Source: Pseudomonadota bacterium
GTDB taxonomy: Bacteria; Pseudomonadota; Gammaproteobacteria; Xanthomonadales; Xanthomonadaceae
DNA length: 46,788 bases
Assembly: GCA_018242465.1 (NCBI GenBank)
Contig: JAFEBY010000061.1
Span: 1 to 46,788, forward strand
Reading direction: 5' to 3'
Position 1 is the stretch's first letter; every line of letters begins with the position of its first letter. The notes under the pieces are model-generated. The model had not been told where the DNA came from, did no database searches, and was given only the letters and a program-made list of their open reading frames with translations. Positions 37,604 through 45,460 of this stretch are shown here, in pieces. The translations under genes and the position numbers were made by a program.

Positions 37604-37617
37604 CTGATCCAGATCAA
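37604..37617 (-). promoter_or_regulatory. FNR box upstream of the NO reductase gene
   Basis: On the minus strand this reads TTGATCTGGATCAG, one mismatch from the FNR consensus. Placed at -41.5 it gives a start near 37569 and a 21-base leader holding the GGGGAAA ribosome binding site. The -10 match (GACCAT) is weak, as common at activated promoters. Confidence 0.85.
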
Positions 37618-37648
37618 ATCGGGGCGATGAATCGCCCATTCACCGGGT

Positions 37649-38401
37649 TCAATCGCGCAGGATGGGCGCCGCCAGCGCTTCCAAGGGCTCGCGGTCGAGG
37701 ATTTCGAGATCGCGGCGATCAACCCGAAGCAGGCCGGCATCCTGAAAGCGCTTGAGCACGCGGCTCACGGTTTCCGGGGCCAGGCGCAGGTAGTTGGCGA
37801 TGTCGGTGCGTGCCATCGTCAAGGCGAAACGGTTGGGCGAGAACCCGCGTGCGGCCAGTCGCCGCGACAATCCCAAGAGGAATGCGGCCATGCGCTGGTC
37901 GGCACTCCAGTCGCCGGCCAGCAATGCGGCGCGGCCGATGTCGCGACTGAGCAGGCGGAACAGTTGCCGCTGCAGTCCGGGAACCTTGGCCGCAAGCACG
38001 GCGATCTTGGGGAAGGAGAAGCGGCACAGCATCACTGTGTCGAGTGCCACTGCATTGCACGGGTAGTGGTCGTCGTCGATCGCGTTGAGGCCGACCAGCT
38101 CGCCCGGCAAATGGAAGCCGAGCACGTGCTCGTGCCCGTCACGGTCGACCACGAAGGTCTTGACCGTGCCGGCGCGCACCGCGGCGATCGCCTCGAAGGG
38201 ATCACCTTCGCGGAACAAGATGTCTCCCGCATGCAGCGGCCCGACGTGTTCGACCAGTACGTGCAGCTCGCCGAGTGCGCGCTTGTCCATGCCTTCCGAC
38301 AGGCAGGCCTGCGAGAAGGCGCAGGTGGTGCAGAAGTGCAGGGCGTCGCCATCATCCGACAGCGTGTGTGGATCGGTACGCGGGAACGCAGTGGTATTCA
38401 C
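37649..38401 (-). CDS. fnr: FNR-type oxygen-sensing transcription regulator (second copy)
   Basis: A 250-aa Crp/FNR regulator distinct from the copy at 19987. From the chosen GTG start the Fe-S cysteines are C24, C27 and C33 (CTTCAFSQAC) and C126 (VMLCRFSFPKI). The beta domain has GFHLPGELVGLNAIDDD and the HTH is TDIANYLRLAPETVSRVLKRF, again with the E-x2-SR recognition helix. A GGAG six bases before the GTG supports this start; longer frames reach into hemN. It follows hemN by about 20 bases and is probably co-transcribed from the FNR-box promoter, implying autoregulation. Confidence 0.92.
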   Translation of the reverse strand: MNTTAFPRTDPHTLSDDGDALHFCTTCAFSQACLSEGMDKRALGELHVLVEHVGPLHAGDILFREGDPFEAIAAVRAGTVKTFVVDRDGHEHVLGFHLPGELVGLNAIDDDHYPCNAVALDTVMLCRFSFPKIAVLAAKVPGLQRQLFRLLSRDIGRAALLAGDWSADQRMAAFLLGLSRRLAARGFSPNRFALTMARTDIANYLRLAPETVSRVLKRFQDAGLLRVDRRDLEILDREPLEALAAPILRD

Positions 38402-38420
38402 GCAGGACTCCACGCGCGAA

Positions 38421-39821
38421 TCACACCGTACGCGAGAAGCGCGGGGTCGCCACCTGGGCAGTCTGGTCGAGGTAACGATCGAAGCACATCGCAATGTTAC
38501 GCAACAGCAGGCGTCCGTGCGATGTCACCGTGATCCGCCCGGATTCGATCCGGACCAGGCCATCGCGCTCCAAGGGTTCCAGCCGCTGCAACGCATCGGC
38601 GAAATAGCGGGTGAAATCGATCGAATGACGCCGTTCCAGCGCGTTCACCGGGATCTCGCCCTGGCACATCAGCGACTGGATCAGGTCGGCACGCAATTGG
38701 TCGTCCTGGCTCAGGCGCATGCCGCGGAAGACCGGCAGGCGGCCCTCGTCCAGCGCGGCCTGCCAACCCGCGAGATCACGCGGGTTCTGGCTGAAGCTGT
38801 CGCCGACATGGCTGATCGCACTCACGCCCAGGCCAATCAGGTCGCTGTCGGCGTGCGTGGTGTAGCCCATGAAATTGCGGTGCAGGCTGCCGTGGGCCTG
38901 GGCAATGGCGAGGTCGTCGTCGGGCAGGGCGAAATGATCCATGCCGATGTAGCTGTAGCCGGCGGCGATCAGTCGGGTGATCGCCAGCTGCAGCAACGCC
39001 AGTTTGCCCTGCGGATCGGGGAGGTCGGCAGGATGGATCCGCTGCTGCGGCTTGAACAGATGCGGCATATGCGCGTAGCCATAGACGGCAATGCGGTCGG
39101 GACGCATGTCCGTAACGGTATCGAGCGTCTTGCCGAATCCCTCCAGCGTCTGCTTGGGCAGGCCGTAGATCAGGTCGACATTGACCGAGCGGAAGCCGTG
39201 CGTGCGGCAGGCATCGATCACCGCACGGGTTTCCTCCACGCTCTGGATGCGATTCACCGCCGCCTGCACGTCCGGATCGAAATCCTGCACGCCGAAACTC
39301 GCGCGGTTGAAGCCGATCTTCGCCAGTTCGGCGATGTCTTGCGTCGACACGAAACGCGGATCGAGCTCGATGGAGATGTCGCGTTCCGGCGAATCGGAGA
39401 AATGGAAGTGGCTGTGCAGCGTGCCGACCACTTCCCGCAACTGCTCCGGGGTCAGGAAGTTCGGGGTGCCGCCGCCGAAATGCAGCTGGATCACCTCGCG
39501 GTCGCGGTCGAACAGTTGGGCGGTCAGGGCGATTTCCCGATACAGCCGCGCCAGGTAAGTTTCGGCGCGGGCATGGTCGCGGGTGATGATGCGGTTGCAG
39601 CCGCAGTAGAAGCACGGACTCTCGCAAAACGGCACGTGCACGTACAGCGACAGCCGGCGCGGGATCGGGTCGCCATTGCTGGCGATCGCGGCATCGCGCA
39701 GTTCCGCCTCGCCGAAATCCGCCCGGAATTGCGGTGCGGTCGGATACGAGGTGTAGCGCGGCCCAGGCCGGTCGTAGCGACGCAGCAAGTCGGGATCAAA
39801 GACGATGGTGTTGGCGGCCAT
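38421..39821 (-). CDS. hemN: Oxygen-independent coproporphyrinogen III dehydrogenase
   Basis: A 466-aa radical SAM enzyme making protoporphyrinogen IX without O2. It begins MAANTIVFDPDLLRRYDRPG and has PRYTSYPTAPQF, the cluster motif CESPCFYCGCN (C-x3-C-x2-C-x-C), HFGGGTPNFLTP and ELDPRFVS, all typical of true HemN. The ATG at 39821 coincides with the predicted transcription start from the FNR promoter, so the mRNA may be leaderless. It supplies haem for cbb3 and NO reductase under low oxygen and is followed by fnr. Confidence 0.96.
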   Translation of the reverse strand: MAANTIVFDPDLLRRYDRPGPRYTSYPTAPQFRADFGEAELRDAAIASNGDPIPRRLSLYVHVPFCESPCFYCGCNRIITRDHARAETYLARLYREIALTAQLFDRDREVIQLHFGGGTPNFLTPEQLREVVGTLHSHFHFSDSPERDISIELDPRFVSTQDIAELAKIGFNRASFGVQDFDPDVQAAVNRIQSVEETRAVIDACRTHGFRSVNVDLIYGLPKQTLEGFGKTLDTVTDMRPDRIAVYGYAHMPHLFKPQQRIHPADLPDPQGKLALLQLAITRLIAAGYSYIGMDHFALPDDDLAIAQAHGSLHRNFMGYTTHADSDLIGLGVSAISHVGDSFSQNPRDLAGWQAALDEGRLPVFRGMRLSQDDQLRADLIQSLMCQGEIPVNALERRHSIDFTRYFADALQRLEPLERDGLVRIESGRITVTSHGRLLLRNIAMCFDRYLDQTAQVATPRFSRTV

Positions 39822-39856
39822 GGTGAGCACGGTAGGTGCGGCAGCGCCGTCGTGCC

Positions 39857-39870
39857 TTGATCCCAGTCAA
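39857..39870 (-). promoter_or_regulatory. FNR box upstream of hemN
   Basis: On the plus strand TTGATCCCAGTCAA, one mismatch from consensus. With the usual -41.5 position, TACCGT (39834-39829) falls at -12 to -7 and transcription starts near 39822, next to the hemN ATG. Confidence 0.85.
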
Positions 39871-39893
39871 ATGAAGACAAGGAAATAGGGCGG

Positions 39894-39922
39894 CTGACAA
39901 ACCCCAGGGGAGCCGCTATACT
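39894..39922 (+). promoter_or_regulatory. Sigma-70 promoter of tRNA-Val
   Basis: The -35 CTGACA (39894-39899) and -10 TATACT (39917-39922) are 17 bases apart, each one base from consensus. A GC-rich discriminator follows, and the mature tRNA starts 11 bases after the -10. The promoter is divergent from the hemN FNR promoter. Confidence 0.85.
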
Positions 39923-39933
39923 GGGCGGCTCCC

Positions 39934-40008
39934 GGGCGGTTAGCTCAGCGGTAGAGCATTGCCTTCACACGGCAAGGGTCGCAGGTTCGATCCCTGCACC
40001 GCCCACCA
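39934..40008 (+). tRNA. tRNA-Val (anticodon CAC)
   Basis: A 75-base tRNA with CCA encoded. The acceptor GGGCGGT pairs with ACCGCCC. The anticodon stem TTGCC/GGCAA encloses TTCACAC, giving CAC. The T-arm carries GGTTCGATCC. It marks the border between the GC-rich chromosome and the AT-richer, IS-laden segment, so it is a candidate integration site. Confidence 0.95.
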
Positions 40009-40040
40009 AAATCAATACGTTATAACTGATTTTGAACCAG

Positions 40041-40070
40041 AAACCCCAGCCAAAAGCTGGGGTTTTCGTT
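40041..40070 (+). terminator. Rho-independent terminator after tRNA-Val
   Basis: A 10-bp stem AAACCCCAGC/GCTGGGGTTT with a 5-base loop (40041-40065) is followed by TCGTT TT. It lies about 33 bases after the tRNA. Confidence 0.8.
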
Positions 40071-40073
40071 TTG

Positions 40074-40161
40074 AACTGTCCCCAAATTGTCCCCAAGTGA
40101 CAGGGTGTGACGACAGGTGTCTTGGCGTTTAATCATCAACTGTCCCCGGATTGTCCCCAGG
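40074..40161 (-). repeat. Pair of GTCCCC-type direct repeats, possible integrase 3' remnant
   Basis: A 24-base motif of two GTCCCC blocks occurs at 40074-40097 and 40138-40161, with a few mismatches. Read on the minus strand, the frame through the first copy (LGDNLGTVQNENP) runs open to a TAA near 40022 and resembles the C-terminal tail of tRNA-associated tyrosine integrases. No catalytic part of an integrase is present, so this can only be a decayed fragment. The stretch 40008-40200 holds no other gene that I can see. Confidence 0.45.
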
Positions 40162-40200
40162 AGCGGCGCATCCATGCGCCATAGACGCCGCTAGGCGGCT

Positions 40201-40455
40201 CTAGGAGCGATCTCCCACACGCACCTTTACTTGAGCCAACTCTCTAAGCACCTTCAGGAGCTGCTTCCGTTTCCTGGTGGGCAATTCCGCCATCAGTTTG
40301 ATGGCTTCGGCGATATCCCGATCTTCTGCAATCAGTGCAGCCGCCGGCACATGAAGCATTTCGGCCAGCCGCTCCAATTCATCGAGATTGGTTCCACTCG
40401 CACCCGACTCGTAGCGATTGATGCGCGCACCCTTGTTGCTGCCCTTCAGACCCAT
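40201..40455 (-). pseudogene. XRE-family regulator lacking its N-terminus
   Basis: The remaining 84 codons from an ATG read MGLKGSNKGARINRYESGAS, then NLDELERLAEMLHVPAAALIAED and a helical tail. This matches the second half of an XRE helix-turn-helix domain (recognition helix and RYESG turn), but the first two helices are missing. Upstream sequence is the 3' end of an IS3-type transposase on the opposite strand, so an IS event probably replaced the N-terminus. A longer frame to 40527 exists only because it reads through the IS fragment antisense. The product is unlikely to bind DNA normally. Confidence 0.7.
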
Positions 40456-40465
40456 GGCTGTGCCC

Positions 40466-40597
40466 AAGGAGCACTGGCTATGGACGTATAACCACGAACG
40501 CCCCAACATGGCACTCGGCGGCATCACACCGATGCAGAAGTTGGCGCTCGCCGCTTAGCTCCACTTCCGCAGTCAGTTAAAAAGGGGGGGATTACCA
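40466..40597 (+). mobile_element. IS3-family remnant: transposase C-terminus and right end
   Basis: From about 40466 the plus strand encodes HWLWTYNHERPNMALGGITP followed by MQKLALAA and a TAG at 40556-40558, the characteristic end of IS3-family OrfB including the last catalytic-region residues. About 40 bases later GGGGGGATTACCA probably marks the right terminal repeat. The rest of the element is absent. It abuts the truncated XRE gene. Confidence 0.75.
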
Positions 40598-40654
40598 TTC
40601 TACTTTGTGTGGCAGGCTACTTTGGTGTTGTTCAATTGCTTGGGGTTTTTGCTG

Positions 40655-40823
40655 CGTGAACCGTCCCGGGATTCTGGCAGTGCGTCGTCGCAAGAAGGCC
40701 AAATTACCGGCGGCCTTGCGCCAGCCATTGCAAGCAGCCAGCGGACCTAACGACACCTTGAGCACGGATTTTGTCAGCGACGCACTGGCCAATTCCCGAC
40801 GCAGACAATGTGTCACGGGCTGA
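40655..40823 (+). pseudogene. IS3-family OrfB internal fragment
   Basis: The plus strand encodes GILAVRRRKKAKLPAALRQP then LSTDFVSDALANSRRR before a stop. This resembles the start of the rve/DDE catalytic core of IS3 OrfB, where WSMDFVSDAL carries the first Asp of the triad. It is broken at both ends. It belongs to a different copy from the remnant at 40466, because the order (C-terminus first, then middle) is wrong for one element. Between 40597 and 40655, and from 40823 to 40866, I see nothing else. Confidence 0.65.
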
Positions 40824-40865
40824 CAATATTGAGCCCGACACATCATCCAGTGAGACAAACGCCTA

Positions 40866-41072
40866 TCAGTTGAGCCGGCTAGGGCTACTACACAATAAAT
40901 AAATACATACAACAACGCATGAAATTGCTGCACCCAGACAAACCCCTGCGCAAAAACTTGAACTAAATCCAAGCAATAATTTTTGTGATGCGAGGGTGTT
41001 GAACCAAAAAGCCATCATTAAAAAACAAATTGTTGCTAATGATGCGATAACTACTTTAAGCTGCTGACTCAT
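40866..41072 (-). CDS. Small two-helix Cys-rich membrane protein, last gene of the M50/aminotransferase operon
   Basis: A 68-aa protein beginning MSQQLKVVIASLATICFLMM. It has two hydrophobic helices (about 5-27 and 38-62). The second contains four cysteines at helical spacing (CAGVCLGAAISCVVVCIYLLC region). A GAGGG lies upstream of the ATG, and the gene starts 33 bases after the permease stop. I recognise no family. Position at the end of an export operon suggests an immunity or transport accessory protein; a hydrophobic precursor peptide is a weaker alternative. Confidence 0.5.
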   Translation of the reverse strand: MSQQLKVVIASLATICFLMMAFWFNTLASQKLLLGFSSSFCAGVCLGAAISCVVVCIYLLCSSPSRLN

Positions 41073-41105
41073 AACTGAATAGCCCTCAAAAGTTTAAGGT
41101 CGTTA

Positions 41106-42422
41106 TTAATTTTGACGTAGCCATCGAAGCAACTCAGCCCAACTTGGCTTTTTGCCATACATCAATATACCTGTTCGATAAATCCGCGCCGCGATCCAGA
41201 TTACCGCCAATAGTGCGACACACATTATGACTAACGATGCGCACAACTGACCGATGGGAACTGCCGTTAACGACGAACGCACCGGCATCAGGAATGGCGA
41301 GAAAAATGGCACGAACGACAGCACCTCGCCAAGCCCACCCGTGGGGTTTTTAATTGCCACGAATATAGAAACAAAGCCGATCATTATAAGGAGGGTGACC
41401 ATTACCGCGTATTGCTGGGTTTCCTGCACTGTGTTGCAAATCGCACCAATGGCAGCATAAAGCGCTCCATACAACAAGAATCCCAACGCGAAATACAACA
41501 AAAAAACGAACAGAAGCTCAGGTTGCATTGCTGGGATTGGAAAACTTTGGAGCGCATCGGGGCTTACATTGAACAATTCTGCAATGCGCATCCGCTGACT
41601 GGTCAACACAAAGACGGTGCTTCCCCAAATTGCCATTTGTAGCAGACCTGCCATGCCGACCCCTATTACCTTCCCGAGCAGCATCTGAAATGGCGTCAAT
41701 GACGACACCAATACTTCCATGATACGAGAAGTCTTCTCCTCGACCACAGACGTCATAGTTTGTTGTCCATAAAGCATGATTGAGAGGTAAAGCATAAAAC
41801 CCATGAAATAAGCAATCATGAATGCTGCCGCACCACTTTGGCCTGTCAGCTTGCCTTCTGACACCTTGATAGTTTCAAGACGTGTCGGCATAAACGCCTG
41901 CTCAATCGCGTTTTCACTAACTCCTGAACTCGATAATCTAGCCGCAGTCAGAATACGACCAAGCGACTGCTCAAGTTTTGACATCGATTCTATCGAGCCA
42001 ACGTTGCTCCCAAAATAGTCTACCTTTCCATCAGAAATGGATGCGTCAGTTACAACTAGCACCCCATCCCAAGAATTTGAAGGTGATTCGTCTGAGAACC
42101 CTGTGCGTGCAACTAGACGTCCACGCACGCCGTCAATGTTGTTGTCTGCGGGAAATAACGAGACGTCATAACGTGGCGTCTTGGCGTGCGGTGAATCCAG
42201 CGATTCACTTTTTAATTGACTTGCAATCAACTTCCCAACGCCGGAAGCACTGCCATCGACTAACGCCAGGCGCATGGTTCGATCACCACCACGCAGCAGA
42301 AGCATCGGAATAACAGAAAATGAAATGATTAATACGGGCAATAGAATTGTAGAAATAATGAACGCTTTTGTTCTGACGCGCTCAACAAATTCCCGCCGAA
42401 TAACAGCTATCACCCTATTCAT
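41106..42422 (-). CDS. ABC-2 type transporter permease (NatB/YhaP-like)
   Basis: A 438-aa permease. It begins MNRVIAVIRREFVERVRTKA with a first helix (FIISTILLPVLIISFSVIPM), a long extracytoplasmic domain (about 45-215), then five helices. The motif SVVEEKTSRIMEVLVSSLTPFQMLLGKVIG is typical of NatB-type Na+/drug/peptide exporters. It starts 8 bases inside the end of the ATPase gene. The codon use is AT-richer than in the chromosomal genes. Within this operon it probably exports or excludes the mature product. Confidence 0.88.
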   Translation of the reverse strand: MNRVIAVIRREFVERVRTKAFIISTILLPVLIISFSVIPMLLLRGGDRTMRLALVDGSASGVGKLIASQLKSESLDSPHAKTPRYDVSLFPADNNIDGVRGRLVARTGFSDESPSNSWDGVLVVTDASISDGKVDYFGSNVGSIESMSKLEQSLGRILTAARLSSSGVSENAIEQAFMPTRLETIKVSEGKLTGQSGAAAFMIAYFMGFMLYLSIMLYGQQTMTSVVEEKTSRIMEVLVSSLTPFQMLLGKVIGVGMAGLLQMAIWGSTVFVLTSQRMRIAELFNVSPDALQSFPIPAMQPELLFVFLLYFALGFLLYGALYAAIGAICNTVQETQQYAVMVTLLIMIGFVSIFVAIKNPTGGLGEVLSFVPFFSPFLMPVRSSLTAVPIGQLCASLVIMCVALLAVIWIAARIYRTGILMYGKKPSWAELLRWLRQN

Positions 42423-43371
42423 GAGCTTCTCCGGTACGAGTTGCAACAGATGCTTCTTCACCGACTTTCGCAATAAAAATTGTATTTAGTGAAGGCTCCA
42501 CAATCTCAAATCGCCTTAGGCTAATGTTTTCATTCACTAAGCGATGAAGCAACTCGTCCGAAGACGCTCCAGGCGCCAACTGCAACTCAACGGTTGCACC
42601 ATAGTGATCAAACTTATCTACAAGCTGCCTATCAGATAATATCGAATCTGCCCGCTCTCCTCCGTGGTTAAAACCAAGCGCGATATGAGACCCTCCAAAA
42701 TCCGATTTCACCTGCGCTACTGAGCCGTGTAAGACCAGTTTCCCGCGGGCGATAATTGCAATTTGGTCGCACATCCGCTCTGCTTGTTCCATCACATGCG
42801 TAGAAAGCACAACAGTTTTACCCTCCTTGGCAACATCCACCACAATATCTTTCATCACCTGGGCATTTACGGGATCCAGCCCCGCAAATGGCTCGTCGAG
42901 GATCAGTAAATCTGGGTCGTGAACCAAGGCTCCGGCAAACTGAACTTTTTGCTGCATGCCCTTTGAAAGATCTTCAACTTTTTTTCCTGTCCATTCACCG
43001 ATTCCTAACCGATCAAGCCAAGCATGAGCACGTCCTTTTGCATCTGCTCGCGAAAGCCCACGAATTTCAGCCAAAAATAATAGATGATCAAAGACACGCA
43101 TTTTTTTGTAAAGGCCCCGTTCTTCTGGCAAATAGCCCACCCGATGGGAAAAGTTTCGTCCTCGGGATGCGGAACCAAACAAGGAAATTGTTCCCTCATC
43201 AGGCTTCAAAATATCCATAATCATGCGAATTGTGGTTGATTTTCCCGCCCCATTCGGGCCTAGCAAGCCAAACACTCCACCAGATGGAACGCTTAACGAA
43301 ACTCCATTTACTGCCACATGGTCCGCGAATCGCTTCGTAATCCGATCAAGATTTATGGCTGCCACTGACAT
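42415..43371 (-). CDS. ABC transporter ATP-binding protein (NatA-like)
   Basis: A 318-aa ATPase. It has Walker A LLGPNGAGKST (about 38-48), signature DLSKGMQQKVQ, Walker B LLILDEPFAGLDP and switch His in VVLSTHVMEQAE, followed by a C-terminal extension of about 100 residues typical of NatA/DrrA-type ATPases. AAGGTG at a good distance supports the ATG at 43371 over a GTG three codons earlier. It follows the SDR gene by 65 bases in which I see no gene, and overlaps the permease. Confidence 0.92.
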   Translation of the reverse strand: MSVAAINLDRITKRFADHVAVNGVSLSVPSGGVFGLLGPNGAGKSTTIRMIMDILKPDEGTISLFGSASRGRNFSHRVGYLPEERGLYKKMRVFDHLLFLAEIRGLSRADAKGRAHAWLDRLGIGEWTGKKVEDLSKGMQQKVQFAGALVHDPDLLILDEPFAGLDPVNAQVMKDIVVDVAKEGKTVVLSTHVMEQAERMCDQIAIIARGKLVLHGSVAQVKSDFGGSHIALGFNHGGERADSILSDRQLVDKFDHYGATVELQLAPGASSDELLHRLVNENISLRRFEIVEPSLNTIFIAKVGEEASVATRTGEAHE

Positions 43372-43436
43372 AGAATTCACCTTAACGATATTGCGAATAT
43401 ATTAAAAAGTGTGCACGAGGGGATTTAGATCGAAAC

Positions 43437-44207
43437 TCAGTGCGCGGTCCAGCCCCCATCTATAAGCAAATTGTGCCCGGTAACCATCGCTGCCGCGGGC
43501 GATGCAAGATAGCAAATTCCCGCCGCCACCTCGGTTGGCGTTGCAGCGCGACCAAGCAATACGCCCTGCTGAATTTGCTGTTTGAATTCTGAATTCTCAA
43601 TCAAGTGGCGATTAGTCTCATTTTCAACAAATGTAGGACTTATTGCATTCACACGAATGCCGAATTCAGCCCATTCAATTGCCAGTGCGCGAGTGAGATT
43701 AATTAGCCCTCCCTTGCTTGCGCAATATGGGGCGCGCATTCGATTTCCCACGACGCCATGCTGTGAGGCAACATTAATAATGCAACCTCGTTTTTGGTCA
43801 ACCATAATCGCCGCCGCCGCTTGAGAACACAAGAAAGCACCCTTGAGATTTACATTCATTACTTCATCAAATTCTTCTTCGTCAATATCAAGGGCTGCCT
43901 TGAATAACTGCGTGCCAGCATTGTTCACCAATATATCTAGTGTGCCAAAGTGAAGTTGGACCTGGCTCATAACATGCGAAATTGTCATCGACGCACGGAC
44001 ATCTAAAGAGATGGCCATAGCTTCTACTCCACCTCCAGATAACTCTTCAACTAAAGATTTTGTTAAGTCTCCCCGACCTGCTAATTCCGTTACTGCTACT
44101 TTAGCCCCATGTGCTCCAAGCGCTTTTGCCGTGGCTCGACCAATACCAGACCCGGCACCTGTAACCAAGGCCACCGCTCCTTTCAAGTCAAACATAGATA
44201 CAGTCAT
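43437..44207 (-). CDS. Short-chain dehydrogenase/reductase
   Basis: A 256-aa classical SDR. It has the cofactor motif VTGAGSGIGRATA (about 15-27), NNAG (about 92), the active-site Ser in INVASQHG, YCASK as Y-x3-K (about 160-164) and a C-terminal GHNLLIDGGW. The acidic residue after strand 2 is replaced by TELAGRG, so NAD/NADP preference is unclear. The ATG overlaps the aminotransferase stop (ATGA). Next to an aminotransferase, it may oxidise an alcohol to the carbonyl that is then aminated. Confidence 0.9.
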   Translation of the reverse strand: MTVSMFDLKGAVALVTGAGSGIGRATAKALGAHGAKVAVTELAGRGDLTKSLVEELSGGGVEAMAISLDVRASMTISHVMSQVQLHFGTLDILVNNAGTQLFKAALDIDEEEFDEVMNVNLKGAFLCSQAAAAIMVDQKRGCIINVASQHGVVGNRMRAPYCASKGGLINLTRALAIEWAEFGIRVNAISPTFVENETNRHLIENSEFKQQIQQGVLLGRAATPTEVAAGICYLASPAAAMVTGHNLLIDGGWTAH

Positions 44208-45460
44208 GCAATGTATCCCGATATAACGTCCCGCAGAATTTCAAGCATTTCTTCAACTTCATCGTCTGATATGGTCAGCGGCGGAAATAGGCTAATTCCG
44301 GAATCAAAGCTATACACAAGCAACCCCTCTTCTTGACAACGCATACGCACTTGCTGAGTCTCCAGCTCAGTAAACAATCTCTTGTCAGGATATTCGTGCG
44401 ACAACTCAATACCGATCATTAGCCCCATGCCGCGAACCGAGATCGCGCCGCGTTCACCGGCTAATGCTGTCAGTTCAGAACGTATCCTATGACCTAGTGT
44501 TTCTACACGATCAAGCAGGCCTTCTTCTGCCACTATGTCCAATGCAGCCAGCACCGTGGCGCACCCAACGGGATTACCATCCTGGGTACTACCAAACTGG
44601 ATCGGAATATTTGCTCTTTGAATTGGTAGGCATGTGCTAGCTGAGAATAAGGTAGCCCCCACCGGGAAATAGCCTGAATTCAGCCCCTTAGATAGCGTAA
44701 TAATGTCCGGCTCAAGTGAAAGAAGGTTAGATGCGAACATGGATCCGCAACGACCGCCCCCTGTGGCCACCTCATCCACAATCAGTAACACATCGGCATT
44801 TCGGCATAACTTGGTAACTGTCTGGCAATATTCGGGCGAAGGAACAATGATTCCTCCAGAGCCAAGTATTGGCTCCATAATTAAACAAGCAATTTCGCCT
44901 GCATCCTCGCGCAATAGCCGTGACAAGCACTCTAGCGATGATGATTCATCTAGAGGCGAAGGAATTAGCTGAAAACCCGGCAATATTTCATCCCACTTCT
45001 CGACATCACCACGAACAATCCCGCTTGCAGACAAATTCATAGCGGAACACCCATGATAGGAACGATCAAAACTCAAAATCCTCTGCTTTGATGAATGCCC
45101 ATTTGCCCGATGATGTAGGCGCGCAACCCGTAACGCCACCTCCACGGCGGAAGTCCCAGACGTTGAGAGATATACAAATTTCATCGAGCCAGCAGAGAGC
45201 GAAATCAATCGCTCCGCTAATAGTTCCGCTGGCGTATGAGTGGAATCAAATAGAGACGCATAAGCCATGTTCCGCATCTGCTGACACACGCGCTCAATAA
45301 TCTTATCGTTCCCCAAACCCAACGAGAGATTCCAAAGACCGCCGACTGCATTGAGATAACGCCTTCCCGCGGAATCAGTAACGTAGGCGCCTTCCCCCTG
45401 AGCTAGTCGCAGAGAAGCTGGCACGCCTGGGACAGCGTATGGACGCCACAGCGCGCTCAC
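44204..45460 (-). CDS. Class III (omega-type) PLP aminotransferase
   Basis: A 418-aa fold-type I aminotransferase. Landmarks are GEGAYVTDSAGRRYLNAVGG near the N-terminus, STSGTSAVEVALRVAR (phosphate site), FDRSYHGCS, LLIVDEVATGGGRCG (PLP-ring Asp) and LSKGLNSGYFPVGATLFS with the Schiff-base Lys. It resembles omega-transaminases acting on ketones or terminal aldehydes. The start is GTG overlapping the protease stop (GTGA). Its place between a peptidase and an SDR, away from amino-acid or biotin genes, argues for a role in a specialised product. Confidence 0.9.
   Translation of the reverse strand: MSALWRPYAVPGVPASLRLAQGEGAYVTDSAGRRYLNAVGGLWNLSLGLGNDKIIERVCQQMRNMAYASLFDSTHTPAELLAERLISLSAGSMKFVYLSTSGTSAVEVALRVARLHHRANGHSSKQRILSFDRSYHGCSAMNLSASGIVRGDVEKWDEILPGFQLIPSPLDESSSLECLSRLLREDAGEIACLIMEPILGSGGIIVPSPEYCQTVTKLCRNADVLLIVDEVATGGGRCGSMFASNLLSLEPDIITLSKGLNSGYFPVGATLFSASTCLPIQRANIPIQFGSTQDGNPVGCATVLAALDIVAEEGLLDRVETLGHRIRSELTALAGERGAISVRGMGLMIGIELSHEYPDKRLFTELETQQVRMRCQEEGLLVYSFDSGISLFPPLTISDDEVEEMLEILRDVISGYIA

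Noticed and set aside
40592-40972. 126-codon minus-strand frame downstream of the 68-aa gene
   Set aside because: Much of it is the antisense of an IS3 OrfB fragment, and it overlaps the better-supported 68-aa gene. No domain is visible.
40866-41072. RiPP precursor peptide
   Set aside because: Two strongly hydrophobic helices fit a membrane protein better than a leader-core peptide. It is kept as a minor alternative only.
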